DNA of 64,000 bases, taken from positions 701,744-765,743 of the forward strand of contig NZ_CP011941.1 of the NCBI RefSeq assembly GCF_001040845.1, read 5' to 3'. Shown here in pieces: positions 8,756-18,100 of the stretch (its first letter is position 1; each line of letters starts with the position of its first letter). The notes below the pieces were generated by a model. That model saw only the letters and a list, made by a program, of their open reading frames with translations, did not search any database and had not been told where the DNA came from. This DNA is from Synechococcus sp. WH 8020. GTDB lineage: Bacteria > Cyanobacteriota > Cyanobacteriia > PCC-6307 > Cyanobiaceae. The translations under genes and the position numbers were made by a program.

Positions 8756-8792
8756 GCCTCTGGAAGGGGGTAACCATTTCTAAGCTGTTGGG

Positions 8793-9515
8793 ATGGATTC
8801 AGCTGCACTACCGTCACTGACGCCTCTTCTTGATGGTGTTGATCAATGGGCTGAACTGCTGCCCCTCCTCCCAGTGCTTGTGGTCTTGGAGCTGCTGCTT
8901 TCCGCTGACAATGCGATTGCTTTAGCGGCTGTAGCTCGAAAGCAAAACGATCCAATCAAGGAAAAAAAAGCACTCGACCTTGGAATTGCGATTGCTTTTT
9001 TTCTCAGGGTTGCTCTGATTTTATTGGCTCAGTGGGTGCTGGCGTTCAAGCCATTGCAATTCCTTGCTGGTGTTTATTTGCTGTGGCTTTTCCTATCCCA
9101 TCTTTGGGTGAAGCCATCAGGCTCCCAGGATCCGTCTGGATCCTCTGGGCATCCACCAGCAACCTCATTCACACGAACGATCGTGGCCTTAGCCCTAACG
9201 GATCTAGCTTTTTCCGTTGATAGTGTTGCGGCTGCTGTGGCGATTAGTGACCAACTTATTCTAGTGATTACAGGTGCTTTTATTGGCGTTGTTGCCTTAC
9301 GTTTTACTTCGGGATTATTTATTCGATGGCTTGAAATTTATACCCACTTGGAATCGGCTGGTTATCTTGCGGTCGCTTTGGTAGGAGTTAAGCTTATTTT
9401 AAGCCTGGTTTTCTCTGGCTTCCAACCACCCGAATGGTGGAGCCTGTTAACAGTTGCTTTGCTCATGATTTGGGGCTTTTCCGACAGGAAAGAACCCTTG
9501 GGACACGAAGTTTGA
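8793..9515 (+). CDS. TerC family integral membrane protein
   Basis: 240 residues with seven or so hydrophobic helices. The family signature LLSADNAIALAAVAR near residue 37-50 and the second half-repeat LALTDLAFSVDSVAAAVAIS carry the paired acidic/Asn residues expected in TerC helices. TerC/Alx proteins export Mn2+ or help insert membrane proteins, and the plant homologue acts in thylakoid biogenesis. Which applies here cannot be told from sequence. It ends 4 bp before the next gene, so co-transcription is likely. Confidence 0.9.
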   Translation: MDSAALPSLTPLLDGVDQWAELLPLLPVLVVLELLLSADNAIALAAVARKQNDPIKEKKALDLGIAIAFFLRVALILLAQWVLAFKPLQFLAGVYLLWLFLSHLWVKPSGSQDPSGSSGHPPATSFTRTIVALALTDLAFSVDSVAAAVAISDQLILVITGAFIGVVALRFTSGLFIRWLEIYTHLESAGYLAVALVGVKLILSLVFSGFQPPEWWSLLTVALLMIWGFSDRKEPLGHEV

Positions 9516-9519
9516 TCCA

Positions 9520-9861
9520 ATGCTTGTTGAAATGCGTCATTCCGTGACTCAGGTTCTGCTCGACCGCTTTGAGTTGACTGATCCTCCTACGCCCGGTCAA
9601 TGGTTTTTTCATCAACAAACCAGTTATCTGGTCATGCAAAGGAAGCATCGCTACAAGTTGCATTCAGGTCACTATGAACTCGCATCGATTGTTTTGCTTC
9701 TAAAGCCCCAAAAACAGCCTGCTGATGCCCAATTTGTTGGTCATGGTTGGGTGATTGGAGATGCTAATTGCCGATTCAATGCGTTGACCCCTTTGCTTCG
9801 TTGTGCCGTTTTGCCTGATGGGCCATGTGATCGTTGTGTTCACCGGGAAGATCGCCTATGA
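9520..9861 (+). CDS. DUF6464-like cyanobacterial protein
   Basis: 113 residues. The C-terminal block GDANCRFNALTPLLRCAVLP followed by GPCDRC with four Cys is characteristic of a cyanobacterial family (I believe DUF6464) and suggests a small zinc- or metal-binding knuckle. The N-terminal half is a predicted beta-rich domain. ATG 9520 is used; ATG 9532 is possible. The stop overlaps the start of the next gene as ATGA, so the two are translationally coupled. Function unknown. Confidence 0.8.
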   Translation: MLVEMRHSVTQVLLDRFELTDPPTPGQWFFHQQTSYLVMQRKHRYKLHSGHYELASIVLLLKPQKQPADAQFVGHGWVIGDANCRFNALTPLLRCAVLPDGPCDRCVHREDRL

Positions 9862-10343
9862 CCAGCCTTCGTTGGCATCCGGGTGTTCTTTTTAAGGGGC
9901 ACGGAGTCGCCTCAGGTCAAGCCTTGAGCTCTGGTGCATCAGGGATCTCTCCCTACCCTAAGGGGACTATTGCGATGCAATCGCCCTTTTTTGCAGCCTT
10001 AGGACTTGATCTGTCTCCTTATTGGCCTGGAACATTAAATCTTTCATTCTCTCCTTCTGAGCTATGTCTGAGGCATCCAGATTATCTATTTCGTGATCTG
10101 GAATGGACCCACTTGCATCCCCCTGAAACCTTTTCGTTTTGGAGGATTCGCTTACGTTCAGTTGGCACATTTCATTTGGACGTTCCAGGTTTGGTTTATT
10201 GGCCACACCCAGAAACGAAGGTGAGGCATTGGCAAAGTCGATCTACCCTTGAAATCTTGGCTCCTTATGTTAACCACGTCTCGTTGGGGCAACCGTTTGA
10301 GCTTGGGGTGAATCCATCATCAATTCAGATTTTAAGTCCTTAA
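9858..10343 (+). CDS. DUF120-like (CTP-dependent riboflavin kinase fold) hypothetical protein
   Basis: 161 residues from ATG 9858, which overlaps the previous stop; the frame is open 24 bp upstream, but that part overlaps the upstream gene. The pattern of VASGQAL, then PYPKGTI, then LGLDLSPYWPGTLNLSF recalls archaeal DUF120 riboflavin kinases, where GxVxSGxGEG and PYPGTLN form the CTP- and riboflavin-binding site. The acidic/Gly spacing of the first motif is not conserved, so kinase activity is doubtful. Bacteria normally use RibF instead. Coupling to the DUF6464-like gene suggests a shared but unknown function. Confidence 0.85.
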   Translation: MTSLRWHPGVLFKGHGVASGQALSSGASGISPYPKGTIAMQSPFFAALGLDLSPYWPGTLNLSFSPSELCLRHPDYLFRDLEWTHLHPPETFSFWRIRLRSVGTFHLDVPGLVYWPHPETKVRHWQSRSTLEILAPYVNHVSLGQPFELGVNPSSIQILSP

Positions 10344-10480
10344 TGAGATTCTGGATTTGTGGTTAACTGTTTACCTTTTTGGGTCCATCATCCGTAGCGG
10401 CTTCCTGCATCGTTGCTTGAGCTTTCTTGCCATGCGCCATACTTTTTTGTCTGCTTCTACTTCTTGTTGGGGTCAACACG

Positions 10481-10693
10481 ATGACTCATGCTGAACGCAT
10501 TAAAACTCGTTCTGTACTTCTTGAATTCCTAAAATTCAGGGTGCTAGCGGCGGGCCAACAGTTTTTTGATGGCACCGGCATCGAGCAGCGGCGTCAGTGG
10601 TTGGCCTCAGTCCACCCCCAGGCGCTTTCCCTTTCAGATGACGACCTAGAGCAGATTTGGAATCAAGCTCGTACGCTTTACATGGAATGTTGA
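10481..10693 (+). CDS. Small conserved hypothetical protein
   Basis: 70 residues from ATG 10481. The frame extends to a TTG at 10427, which would add a hydrophobic stretch, but the ATG is preferred because the downstream part alone is a compact soluble, mostly helical protein (KTRSVLLEFLKFRVLAAGQQFFDG, then a DDDLEQIWNQART helix). The pattern looks like a conserved picocyanobacterial protein, but I know no function. It precedes the RNA helicase gene by 29 bp. Confidence 0.7.
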   Translation: MTHAERIKTRSVLLEFLKFRVLAAGQQFFDGTGIEQRRQWLASVHPQALSLSDDDLEQIWNQARTLYMEC

Positions 10694-10722
10694 AGGTGTG
10701 GATTTAGGCTGAATCTTTCGCA

Positions 10723-12006
10723 TTGTTGGCCATTTCCGCTTCCCCTGCCGCGTCAGAGTCCGCAGCCTCTGGTTTCGATTCCCTTGGTTTGAGTCACCCG
10801 CTGCTGAAGGCTTTGCAGGAGAAGGGATACACCGCTCCGTCGCCGATTCAATTGCAGGCCATACCAGCTGTGATCACTGGGCGGGATGTGATGGCTGCTG
10901 CTCAAACAGGAACAGGTAAAACAGCAGGTTTCACGCTCCCGATGTTGGAACGCCTCAACCATGGAGCACGTCCAGGGCGTTCACAGATACGAGCTTTGGT
11001 CTTGACCCCGACTCGAGAGCTAGCCGCCCAGGTGCTGGCCAGTGTTCTTGAGTACAGCAAGCATCTCCAGCTCACTAGTGACGTTGTGTTTGGTGGTGTG
11101 AAGATCAACCCTCAAATTCAGCGTCTGCAGAAAGGAGTTGATGTGTTGGTTGCGACTCCAGGTCGCTTACTAGATCTGCTTCAGCAGGGCGCTGTGCGCT
11201 TCGATCGGGTTGAGTTTTTGGTACTTGATGAAGCCGATCGAATGTTGGATATGGGCTTTATTCATGACATACGGCGAGTGATTTCACGTCTTCCTGACCG
11301 TCGTCAGACCTTGATGTTTTCGGCCACATTTAGTGCGCCAATTCGGAAATTAGCGACGGGTTTGCTTGACCATCCTGTACAAATTCAGGTCGCACCTGCC
11401 AATCAAACGGTGCGATCTGTTGAGCAGGTTGTTCATCCCTGCGATATGCGTCGCAAAATTGACCTTTTGAGCCATCTTATTCGCAGCGGTGAGTGGCTTC
11501 AGGTTTTGGTGTTCTCTCGGACAAAACACGGTGCGAATCGCGTCGTGGAACGTCTCAGCCAGCAAGGTCTGTTGGCGGCAGCGATCCATGGAAATAAAAG
11601 CCAAGGTGCGCGAACACGGGCTTTGCAAGGATTTAAGGATGGCTCAGTGCGCGTTCTTGTTGCCACAGATATTGCTGCGCGAGGGATTGATATCCAGCAG
11701 CTCCCACATGTGGTGAATCTCGATCTCCCGAATGTTGCCGAAGACTATGTGCATCGCATCGGACGTACTGGTCGTGCAGGAGAAACCGGCCATGCCATCT
11801 CTCTTGTTGCTGCTGAAGAGGCATTGCTTTTGAAGGCGATTGAGCGCCTGACGGGTGAGACCTTGCGTCGGGAGAATGTTCCTGGCTTTGAGCCCACCAT
11901 TCTTAGTGCTCCTCCCCTCGACCTGAGCGGCGGACGAGGTCGCCGCTCGGGAGGCTCCTCGCGCCGCCGCCAAGTCACCCGTAGCACGAGGACGTATCGC
12001 CGGTAA
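10723..12006 (+). CDS. DEAD-box ATP-dependent RNA helicase (RhlE-like)
   Basis: 427 residues with all canonical helicase motifs: Q motif and APSPIQ near 38-44, motif I AQTGTGKT at 60-67, Ia PTRELA, Ib TPGR, II DEAD at 169-172, [28 protein letters not shown] and [13 protein letters not shown] short Arg/Gly/Ser-rich tail ([13 protein letters not shown]) follows, as in RhlE-type enzymes that act on ribosome assembly or cold-stressed mRNA. Two TTG codons at 10723 are the only upstream starts before the conserved region, so the exact start is uncertain. No dimerisation domain of the DeaD/CsdA type is present. Confidence 0.93.
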   Translation: MLAISASPAASESAASGFDSLGLSHPLLKALQEKGYTAPSPIQLQAIPAVITGRDVMAAAQTGTGKTAGFTLPMLERLNHGARPGRSQIRALVLTPTRELAAQVLASVLEYSKHLQLTSDVVFGGVKINPQIQRLQKGVDVLVATPGRLLDLLQQGAVRFDRVEFLVLDEADRMLDMGFIHDIRRVISRLPDRRQTLMFSATFSAPIRKLATGLLDHPVQIQVAPANQTVRSVEQVVHPCDMRRKIDLLSHLIRSGEWLQVLVFSRTKHGANRVVERLSQQGLLAAAIHGNKSQGARTRALQGFKDGSVRVLVATDIAARGIDIQQLPHVVNLDLPNVAEDYVHRIGRTGRAGETGHAISLVAAEEALLLKAIERLTGETLRRENVPGFEPTILSAPPLDLSGGRGRRSGGSSRRRQVTRSTRTYRR

Positions 12007-12016
12007 CGCTCAACCG

Positions 12017-13045
12017 TTACGTAAATGTGCCGAATTGCTGATTGGGGGCAGCGTTGATTTGTTGAAGAAGGGAGTCGCCATCGCTCCGCCCTTTCCCCTC
12101 GAGCTGTGCGGCTCGAACGAGGATCGGACAGCCACTAGTGCTCACGACGACCCCGATTCCCTTCACAGACTCCAAGACTGTTCCCGGAGGATGACCTCCT
12201 GTGGGCCAGCGTCCGATCAGGGGATGTACATCGGCGCTGAGTTCCTCTTTCAGTCGATCGATGAGGGGTTCGCAATGGAGGAGTTTGAGGCGTTTGTTGT
12301 TCCAAAGCGTGACGGCATTTGGATAGAGCGCCATCACTTTTCGATGAATGGTGAGTGCCGAGGCGGACCAGTCGATCTGGTGATCTTGTTTGGTGAGCAT
12401 GCGTGCGTAACTCGCGTCTCCTGGGCGATCAGCCTGGTTGATCACCTTGAGGCGAGCCCTGCGTTCGGGCTCGGTTCCCGGTCCTGCTGATTCAATCAAT
12501 GGCATCGCTTCCACCATGAGTTCAGCGGTGAGAGTGCTCATGCGTTTGGCCAGAGTGTGGCCGTTTTCAAGTAACCCAATCGGCAGGTTTCGCTCAATCA
12601 GAACAGGTCCTGTGTCCAGTCCCTCTTCCATGGCCATCACACCCACGCCGGTTTCGGGGTCTCCTTCCAGAATGGACCACTGAATTGGTCCAGCACCTCT
12701 CCATCGGGGAAGTACGGATCCATGGCCGTTCCAACACCCCAGTGGTGGTTGATCCAGCACACGTTTCGGCAAGATTTGACCGAATGCCACCACGACGGAT
12801 AGGTCAGCTTGAAGCTCGGCAAGTTGCCTTTGGCAGCCTTCGTCCTGCTTGATCCGTTCCGGCGTGAACACGGTGATCCCCATCTCAAGGGCCTTGGCTT
12901 TCACCGCTGAGGGGATCAAAGACTTACCACGCCCTCGGCGTCGATCCGGTTGAGTGACCACTCCGACGAGCGTATGGCCAGCTTGATGCAGAGCGACCAG
13001 GGTTGGCACTGCATAGTCGGGAGTTCCCCAAAACAAAATCTTCAT
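12017..13045 (-). CDS. fmt: Methionyl-tRNA formyltransferase
   Basis: Formylates Met-tRNAi using 10-formyl-THF so that translation can initiate. 342 residues from ATG 13045, which begins MKILFWGTPDYAVP; the frame is open further up, but that extension falls in the preceding gene. The formyl-transferase core has the catalytic Asn-x-His in WNGHGSVLPRWRGAGPIQW and the downstream Asp in MEEGLDTGPVL. A C-terminal tRNA-binding barrel follows. It lies 10 bp after tldE and is probably co-transcribed with tldE and tldD. Confidence 0.95.
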   Translation of the reverse strand: MKILFWGTPDYAVPTLVALHQAGHTLVGVVTQPDRRRGRGKSLIPSAVKAKALEMGITVFTPERIKQDEGCQRQLAELQADLSVVVAFGQILPKRVLDQPPLGCWNGHGSVLPRWRGAGPIQWSILEGDPETGVGVMAMEEGLDTGPVLIERNLPIGLLENGHTLAKRMSTLTAELMVEAMPLIESAGPGTEPERRARLKVINQADRPGDASYARMLTKQDHQIDWSASALTIHRKVMALYPNAVTLWNNKRLKLLHCEPLIDRLKEELSADVHPLIGRWPTGGHPPGTVLESVKGIGVVVSTSGCPILVRAAQLEGKGRSDGDSLLQQINAAPNQQFGTFT

Positions 13046-13055
13046 CGAGCGAAGC

Positions 13056-14423
13056 TCAGGCCTCGCCTGTAATTGCCAAACCATCCACCCACACATGGGG
13101 TGACACACCTTGGTGGGTCACCACCTCATTGGGTTCCAAGTGAACGATCCCTTTCAGAACATCTCGGATGTCGCCAGCGATCGTGGCTGCTTCCACAGAG
13201 ATGCGCTCACCATCTTTCACGAGCCAGCCATCAAATGGAAGTGAAAAGGCCCCTTGACTCGCCTTGACGCCTGCATGGAGTGCGCTCAAACTTTCGATTA
13301 ATACGAAAGTATCCCGAGTATTGCGATGGTCGAGATGGGCAGCGGCACTGCTGCCCTCTTCGCTTGTACTCACTTCAAACCAATCTGGACCAACGGACAC
13401 CTTGGCTCCGAGTCCGGCATGACCGGTGGGTTGAACACCAAACTGACGAGCTGTGGCCTCGGAATGGAGCAGATTCTCCAACTTGCCGTTGCCAATCAGA
13501 CAGAGGCGTTTGGTTGGTGTGCCTTCTCCATCAAAGGCAGCTGCTCCCACGTGATTGGGATGCAAACCGTTGTCGTGCAAATTAAAAAATGGCACCGCCA
13601 GTTGTTGGCCGAGCGATTCCTTGCTGCTGAGACTGATCCCATCAAGAATGGAACGGGCATTCATCATGCTGCTGAATGCACCGAGCAGATCCAGGAAAGC
13701 CTCTGGCGTGAAACAGACCAGATAGCGACCGGTATCGATCGGTTGGTAGTTGAGATGGCTGATGGTGCGTTCGGCTGCTTCCTTGATGCAGCCGCTCAGA
13801 TCCAGATCAGCGCTTCCCAGCGCTACGCGCACAGCTCCGCCACTGCGAGGTTTTCTGCCACTTTCTTCGGCACGGGCATACAGGTAAAGGCTGGCCTGAG
13901 TCCGTTGCATGTGGCGAAGCGCCCCTTCGCTGTTGAGGTAAATCCGCTCGCTATTGCCCTCGCTCAAGCCGTTATAGGGAACGGTTTCGATTGCAGGGTG
14001 TTTAGCAAGGAGTTCTCCTTCCACATCTTTCAGGGTGCTGAGCAACGTCTGAATGCTCTGAGAGGGTTTGAGTGGTCGATCAATCTCGGGGATCGGTGCT
14101 GTTGCGAGTGGCGAAAAGCCTGGAATGTCTTCTGCATTTCCAAAAGCACTGGCCTGATAAGCACCATTGAGTGCCTTCTCGAGGCCTCCTGGTGACAGAT
14201 CAGAGGTGCTGGTCACACCAACCAGTCCTTGCTCATTCCAAACGCGCACAGTGATGGAACTGCGTTGAGCAGCCTTCATTTGCTTCGCTTCCCCTCGATC
14301 CACTTGGACCGAAGCATTCATGCCTCTGCTGGCTCCAAGATCCCATTGGCGGATTCCATCCCTGGTCGCTAGGGCGTGGAGCTGATCGCGGAGCTCTTCC
14401 ACATTGAGAGGTGTATGGGTCAT
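13056..14423 (-). CDS. tldE: TldE/PmbA-type metalloprotease subunit
   Basis: 455 residues matching the non-catalytic partner of the TldD/TldE heterodimer, which cleaves unfolded or modified peptides in the cytoplasm. It shows the shared fold but no HExxxH site, as expected: the corresponding region reads AFSSMMNARSILDG. Other typical blocks are DEGTPT-like FDGEGTPTKR and the C-terminal LLVRDGE-like WLVKDGERIS. It lies directly downstream of tldD with a 2-bp gap, so the subunits are made together. Confidence 0.9.
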   Translation of the reverse strand: MTHTPLNVEELRDQLHALATRDGIRQWDLGASRGMNASVQVDRGEAKQMKAAQRSSITVRVWNEQGLVGVTSTSDLSPGGLEKALNGAYQASAFGNAEDIPGFSPLATAPIPEIDRPLKPSQSIQTLLSTLKDVEGELLAKHPAIETVPYNGLSEGNSERIYLNSEGALRHMQRTQASLYLYARAEESGRKPRSGGAVRVALGSADLDLSGCIKEAAERTISHLNYQPIDTGRYLVCFTPEAFLDLLGAFSSMMNARSILDGISLSSKESLGQQLAVPFFNLHDNGLHPNHVGAAAFDGEGTPTKRLCLIGNGKLENLLHSEATARQFGVQPTGHAGLGAKVSVGPDWFEVSTSEEGSSAAAHLDHRNTRDTFVLIESLSALHAGVKASQGAFSLPFDGWLVKDGERISVEAATIAGDIRDVLKGIVHLEPNEVVTHQGVSPHVWVDGLAITGEA

Positions 14424-14425
14424 GG

Positions 14426-15886
14426 TCAGCGGCCTCCCACCGTGATCGAATCAACCTTGATATGGGGTTGCCCCACCGTGACAAAAATGCTGCCGCTCAC
14501 CGATCCGCAGTATCCAGCGGCTAAATCGAGGTCGTTGGCGCACATGGAAATCCTCGGCATGACTTCCTTGGCTTCCCCGATCAAGGTGGCTCCCTTCACC
14601 GGACGCCCCAGTTGTCCATTCTCAATGATGTAGCCCTCTTCCACAGAGAAATTGAATTGACCGGTTGGTCCCACACTTCCACCGCCCATCGATTTGCAAT
14701 ACAGGCCACGATCAACGGATTGGATTAGTTCGTCAGTGCTGTGGGGACCTGCAGCGATGTAGGTGTTACGCATGCGACTTGCAGCAGCAAAACCATGGTT
14801 TTGTCTTCTACCGCTTCCGGTACGCACATGACCGGTCCGTAGTTCACCGGCACGATCACTCAAAAATCCTTTTAAGACGCCTTGCTCGATTAAGACCGTG
14901 CGTTGTGATTCCATCCCCTCATCGTCCATGGATAGGGAACCAAAGGCACCGCTACTCAAACCTTCATCAATCGCGGTGACTGCAGGGTTGGCAATCAGTT
15001 CTCCAACTTGATCTGCAAAGGGGGTCGTTCCCCGTTCAACCTGTGTGGTTTCGAGCAGATGGCCGCAGGCTTCATGGAATATGACCCCTCCAAAACGATT
15101 GGCGAGAACCACTGGCATCTGCCCTCCATCCACGTAATTGGCATGGAGCATGGTTGCTGCACTGGTGCACACTTCGTTGGCCGCTGCATCCACATCCCAG
15201 TCCCGTAGGTCATGAGGGCGATCGCTGGATCCAAACCGGCGAGCGATGTTTGCACGATGCTCGCCATCTGCGGCCAGGACACTCAGGCCGCTGGACTGAT
15301 GCAGACGGATGTCGCGGGCGTAGGTCCCATCACTGGCTGCCACAAGAACCTCTTGCCAATCCCGTGAAAAGCTGCCTCTTCGCACCTCCAGGTGCTCTCC
15401 AAGCTGATCAAGACGAGCTGTTCCTTCCAGCAGTCGCTGCGTGATTTCACTGAGCTCAGGGGACTGAGTGAGCCAGGTGTCTTTGTTGACCCCAAAATCT
15501 CTGAGTGGATGGAGCCCCTGAAAGCCTCGATCATGCTGGAGAGCATTGTGCTCCAATTCGAGCATGGCCAAGGCTTGGTCAAGCGCTTGGGCTAAGCCGG
15601 ATTCACTGAGATCGTTCGTGCTCACGAAACCGTCTCGGTGTCCGAGGAAGACGCGGATTCCTGCGCCCATTCCGAAAGATGGAGACACACTTGTGATGCG
15701 TTCCTGTTCGGCGAGCACACCTAAATGATCCGTGCGTTCTAAGAACACTTCTACAAGATCCGCACCAGCACGGACCCCTGTCTGAAGAAGCGTTTCCAGG
15801 CGATCTTTCCAGGGTGTGTGGCTCGGATCCAGATTGAATGTCTGGTTAAGAGCGGGATGGGTATCGACCAAGCCCCTCATCTGCAT
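14426..15886 (-). CDS. tldD: TldD metalloprotease catalytic subunit
   Basis: 486 residues. The zinc site HEACGH lies at about residues 271-276 within GGVIFHEACGHLLE, and the third ligand Cys is expected in the C-terminal region (the MGGGSVGPTGQFNF and YCGSVSGSIF segments). TldD/TldE process peptides such as microcin B17 and the CcdA antitoxin in E. coli; in cyanobacteria the natural substrate is unknown. Two in-frame ATGs (15886, 15880) are equally possible. It is first of the apparent tldD-tldE-fmt operon. Confidence 0.93.
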   Translation of the reverse strand: MQMRGLVDTHPALNQTFNLDPSHTPWKDRLETLLQTGVRAGADLVEVFLERTDHLGVLAEQERITSVSPSFGMGAGIRVFLGHRDGFVSTNDLSESGLAQALDQALAMLELEHNALQHDRGFQGLHPLRDFGVNKDTWLTQSPELSEITQRLLEGTARLDQLGEHLEVRRGSFSRDWQEVLVAASDGTYARDIRLHQSSGLSVLAADGEHRANIARRFGSSDRPHDLRDWDVDAAANEVCTSAATMLHANYVDGGQMPVVLANRFGGVIFHEACGHLLETTQVERGTTPFADQVGELIANPAVTAIDEGLSSGAFGSLSMDDEGMESQRTVLIEQGVLKGFLSDRAGELRTGHVRTGSGRRQNHGFAAASRMRNTYIAAGPHSTDELIQSVDRGLYCKSMGGGSVGPTGQFNFSVEEGYIIENGQLGRPVKGATLIGEAKEVMPRISMCANDLDLAAGYCGSVSGSIFVTVGQPHIKVDSITVGGR

Positions 15887-15950
15887 CAGCCTTGATTATG
15901 GAGAATCACAGAAGGAAACGCAGACAGAGGGGCTGGTCGATAGGTCCCTC

Positions 15951-17036
15951 TCAACGAACGCCTGGGTGATATTGATCGCTGCGGATCGGTGCCATTAAGA
16001 ACAACGATGCCATTTGAGCTCCGTTGGCCACCCAATGGGGCAGTTTGCGCAGCAATTTGATCGGTGCAGGGGCTTGCGATGCATCCACTGCGCTCAGCGC
16101 TGCGTTGTTGTTCACCAAGCGTTCGAGTCCGTCGAAAAAGCGAGGATTCTTGACATCGAGGACCACTGGAAACACCCGAGCAGTGTTTTCATTGGTCTTG
16201 TCGATCACCAAGCGGTCGTATTCCCGCGCATCCAGCCCCAGAGCTTCGTAAAACTCTTTGCGAGCGACATCTCGCACATACATGGTGGCAAACACCGCAA
16301 GCAGAAAGAAGCGGCACCACAGTCGAGCACGTAGTCCCCTCACAGTGTCTGGTTGCGCTTTCATCAACGCATCAAAGAAATCACCATGGCGATTTTCGTC
16401 CTGACACCAATTTTCGAAGAAGTTGAAGATTGGGAAAATTTTATGATCTGGATTCTGTTCAAGATGGCGGAAAATGGTGATGTAGCGCCAGTAACCAATT
16501 TTTTCAGAAAGATATGTGGCGTAAAAAATAAATTTTGGTTTGAAGAATGTATAGCTTTTATTTGCTGTTAGAAAGCCAAGATCAAGCTGCAGGCCAAAAT
16601 CGCTCATCGACTTGTTGAGGAAGCCGGCATGCCGAGCCTCATCTCGCGCCATATGGGAGAAGCATTCGGCTAGTAGGGGGTTTTTGGTTTTGATCCGACG
16701 ACTGAGCTCTTTGTAAAGCAAAAACCCTGAAAATTCAGACGTGCAACTTTGCTCTAAAAATTCAACGAATACTTTCCGTGTTGCCGGATCGAGCTGATCT
16801 GCAGCTCCATCAAACTCGCCATTGCGTACAAAGTGATGGCGGTTGTAATCCTTTCGAAATTCTTCGCAGATGGCCTCTAGTTCTGCCTCATTCGGACGCA
16901 GATCCATCGCGGCCATTGCCTCGAAATCTGTCGTGTAAAAACGAGGGGTGAGGATCGTGTCCTTCTCCGGGTCTTTCGCCGTTACGTTGGACCCTGGTGC
17001 TGCTGTGGCTTCCGTCACGGCTGTTGGAGGCACCAT
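15951..17036 (-). CDS. acsF: Mg-protoporphyrin IX monomethyl ester oxidative cyclase (AcsF/ChlE)
   Basis: Aerobic di-iron enzyme that forms the fifth ring of chlorophyll. 361 residues. The two metal-binding motifs of the rubrerythrin-like fold are clear: DEARH at 132-136 and DENRH at 213-217, each with an upstream Glu ([10 protein letters not shown] and the FNFFENW helix). Conserved blocks such as [20 protein letters not shown] are intact. It is transcribed alone, upstream of tldD by 64 bp. Only this copy lies in the window; many cyanobacteria also have a low-oxygen paralogue. Confidence 0.95.
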   Translation of the reverse strand: MVPPTAVTEATAAPGSNVTAKDPEKDTILTPRFYTTDFEAMAAMDLRPNEAELEAICEEFRKDYNRHHFVRNGEFDGAADQLDPATRKVFVEFLEQSCTSEFSGFLLYKELSRRIKTKNPLLAECFSHMARDEARHAGFLNKSMSDFGLQLDLGFLTANKSYTFFKPKFIFYATYLSEKIGYWRYITIFRHLEQNPDHKIFPIFNFFENWCQDENRHGDFFDALMKAQPDTVRGLRARLWCRFFLLAVFATMYVRDVARKEFYEALGLDAREYDRLVIDKTNENTARVFPVVLDVKNPRFFDGLERLVNNNAALSAVDASQAPAPIKLLRKLPHWVANGAQMASLFLMAPIRSDQYHPGVR

Positions 17037-17110
17037 CAGTTGCGTCAGTAAGTACCTCTCATCGTAGGTCGCCCTCTGGAAACCCCGCCTCCACTGTTAA
17101 GAGCTCTCAG

Positions 17111-17548
17111 TTAATTCCCACCCAGCCATTTCTGGCCATTCAGGCGCTGCAGCAAACGGGACTGCAGAAGAGCCAGATTGATGCGCTTCTCATCGATCAA
17201 AAACGACTCCAGCAGGCTGGGCTCCGTTCCGGACTCGGCAAGAGCAATGGTTTTACCAGATGTGATCGAATCCGATTCAAAACAAACCCAGAATCGCCGA
17301 TCGCCTGGCAACTCACCCATGACCATCCAGCATTGGCCTCCCACAACAGGACGATCGCCCTGGATTAAATCGATCGAGGCGTTGATCTGATAGTTGCTGC
17401 TAAGCGCTTTGCTGAGGGATGGGATGAGATCGTCCTTAATGAACGCTTGAAAGGGCTTGTCCTCCAGCTTGGGCTTCGGGGCAGGTTTTGCTGCCGGCTT
17501 TGCCGCTGGCTTGGCTGCAGCTTTGGGTGTTTCGGGAGTTTCGCTCAC
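17111..17548 (-). CDS. DUF2996 family protein
   Basis: 145 residues from a GTG start. The first 30 or so residues are an Ala/Lys/Pro-rich low-complexity tail built of AAKPAAKP repeats. The folded part begins KPFQAFIKDDLIPSL and continues through DRPVVGGQCWMVMGELPGDRRFWVCF, the pattern of the cyanobacterial DUF2996 family. No catalytic residues are recognisable. A role near photosystem assembly has been suggested for plant relatives, but this cannot be judged here. Confidence 0.8.
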   Translation of the reverse strand: MSETPETPKAAAKPAAKPAAKPAPKPKLEDKPFQAFIKDDLIPSLSKALSSNYQINASIDLIQGDRPVVGGQCWMVMGELPGDRRFWVCFESDSITSGKTIALAESGTEPSLLESFLIDEKRINLALLQSRLLQRLNGQKWLGGN

Positions 17549-17593
17549 CGGACTTTGATTGCTGGGCGAACTGTAGACAGCCCAGTGCTTTCT

Positions 17594-18100
17594 CTACCAA
17601 TCATCGCCAATCTCTCGATTCCAATCGTCAGGATCAGAGTCTGCTGCTCCTCTTGCAGTAGCAGTAGACGGATTGGTGTCTTGGCTTTGGGTTGGTGTTG
17701 CGTTGGCTTGGTTGCCTCGATGCACCACCCTGAAGGGCACTGAGACGGTTGGGGCTGGATCGCGCACGTCACGTTCAGGCCAGGGTGTGGCTTGAGCTGG
17801 TCTGGCCTCATGTGGTTGCTCACGAGGCAACGGATCTTGAACATGGGGTCCTGTTGCCGGCCGTCGAACCTCTCGACGCAGTACGGGGCTCGAGGTCACC
17901 ATTGCCAATCCACCCACAGCGCTGACGCCCGATCCCAAGATCGTTGCAACAGCGATCCAGGCCCCAATCGGCAAGCTGGGCAATCTCCATGTGAGCACTC
18001 GCAACGATGACGCTTGTCCGAGATTGAGTGAGGCGATCAACAGCATCAATACCACTGGACTCAGACAGGGAATCAGCAGCAAGCGTTGAAGAGCTGTCAT
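17594..18100 (-). CDS. Two-helix membrane protein with disordered tail
   Basis: 168 residues from ATG 18100, which overlaps the ubiX stop as ATGA; an upstream ATG at 18118 is also in frame. Two membrane helices (about residues 3-25 and 42-65) are followed by a Pro/Arg/Gln/Asp-rich cytoplasmic tail that looks disordered. The helix arrangement resembles LapA-like or other small cyanobacterial membrane proteins, but no family is recognised. Coupling to ubiX suggests co-expression. Confidence 0.75.
   Translation of the reverse strand: MTALQRLLLIPCLSPVVLMLLIASLNLGQASSLRVLTWRLPSLPIGAWIAVATILGSGVSAVGGLAMVTSSPVLRREVRRPATGPHVQDPLPREQPHEARPAQATPWPERDVRDPAPTVSVPFRVVHRGNQANATPTQSQDTNPSTATARGAADSDPDDWNREIGDDW

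Noticed and set aside
13326-14195. 289-codon plus-strand ORF opposite tldE
   Set aside because: Long, but antisense to the clear TldE protein; its translation has no domain.
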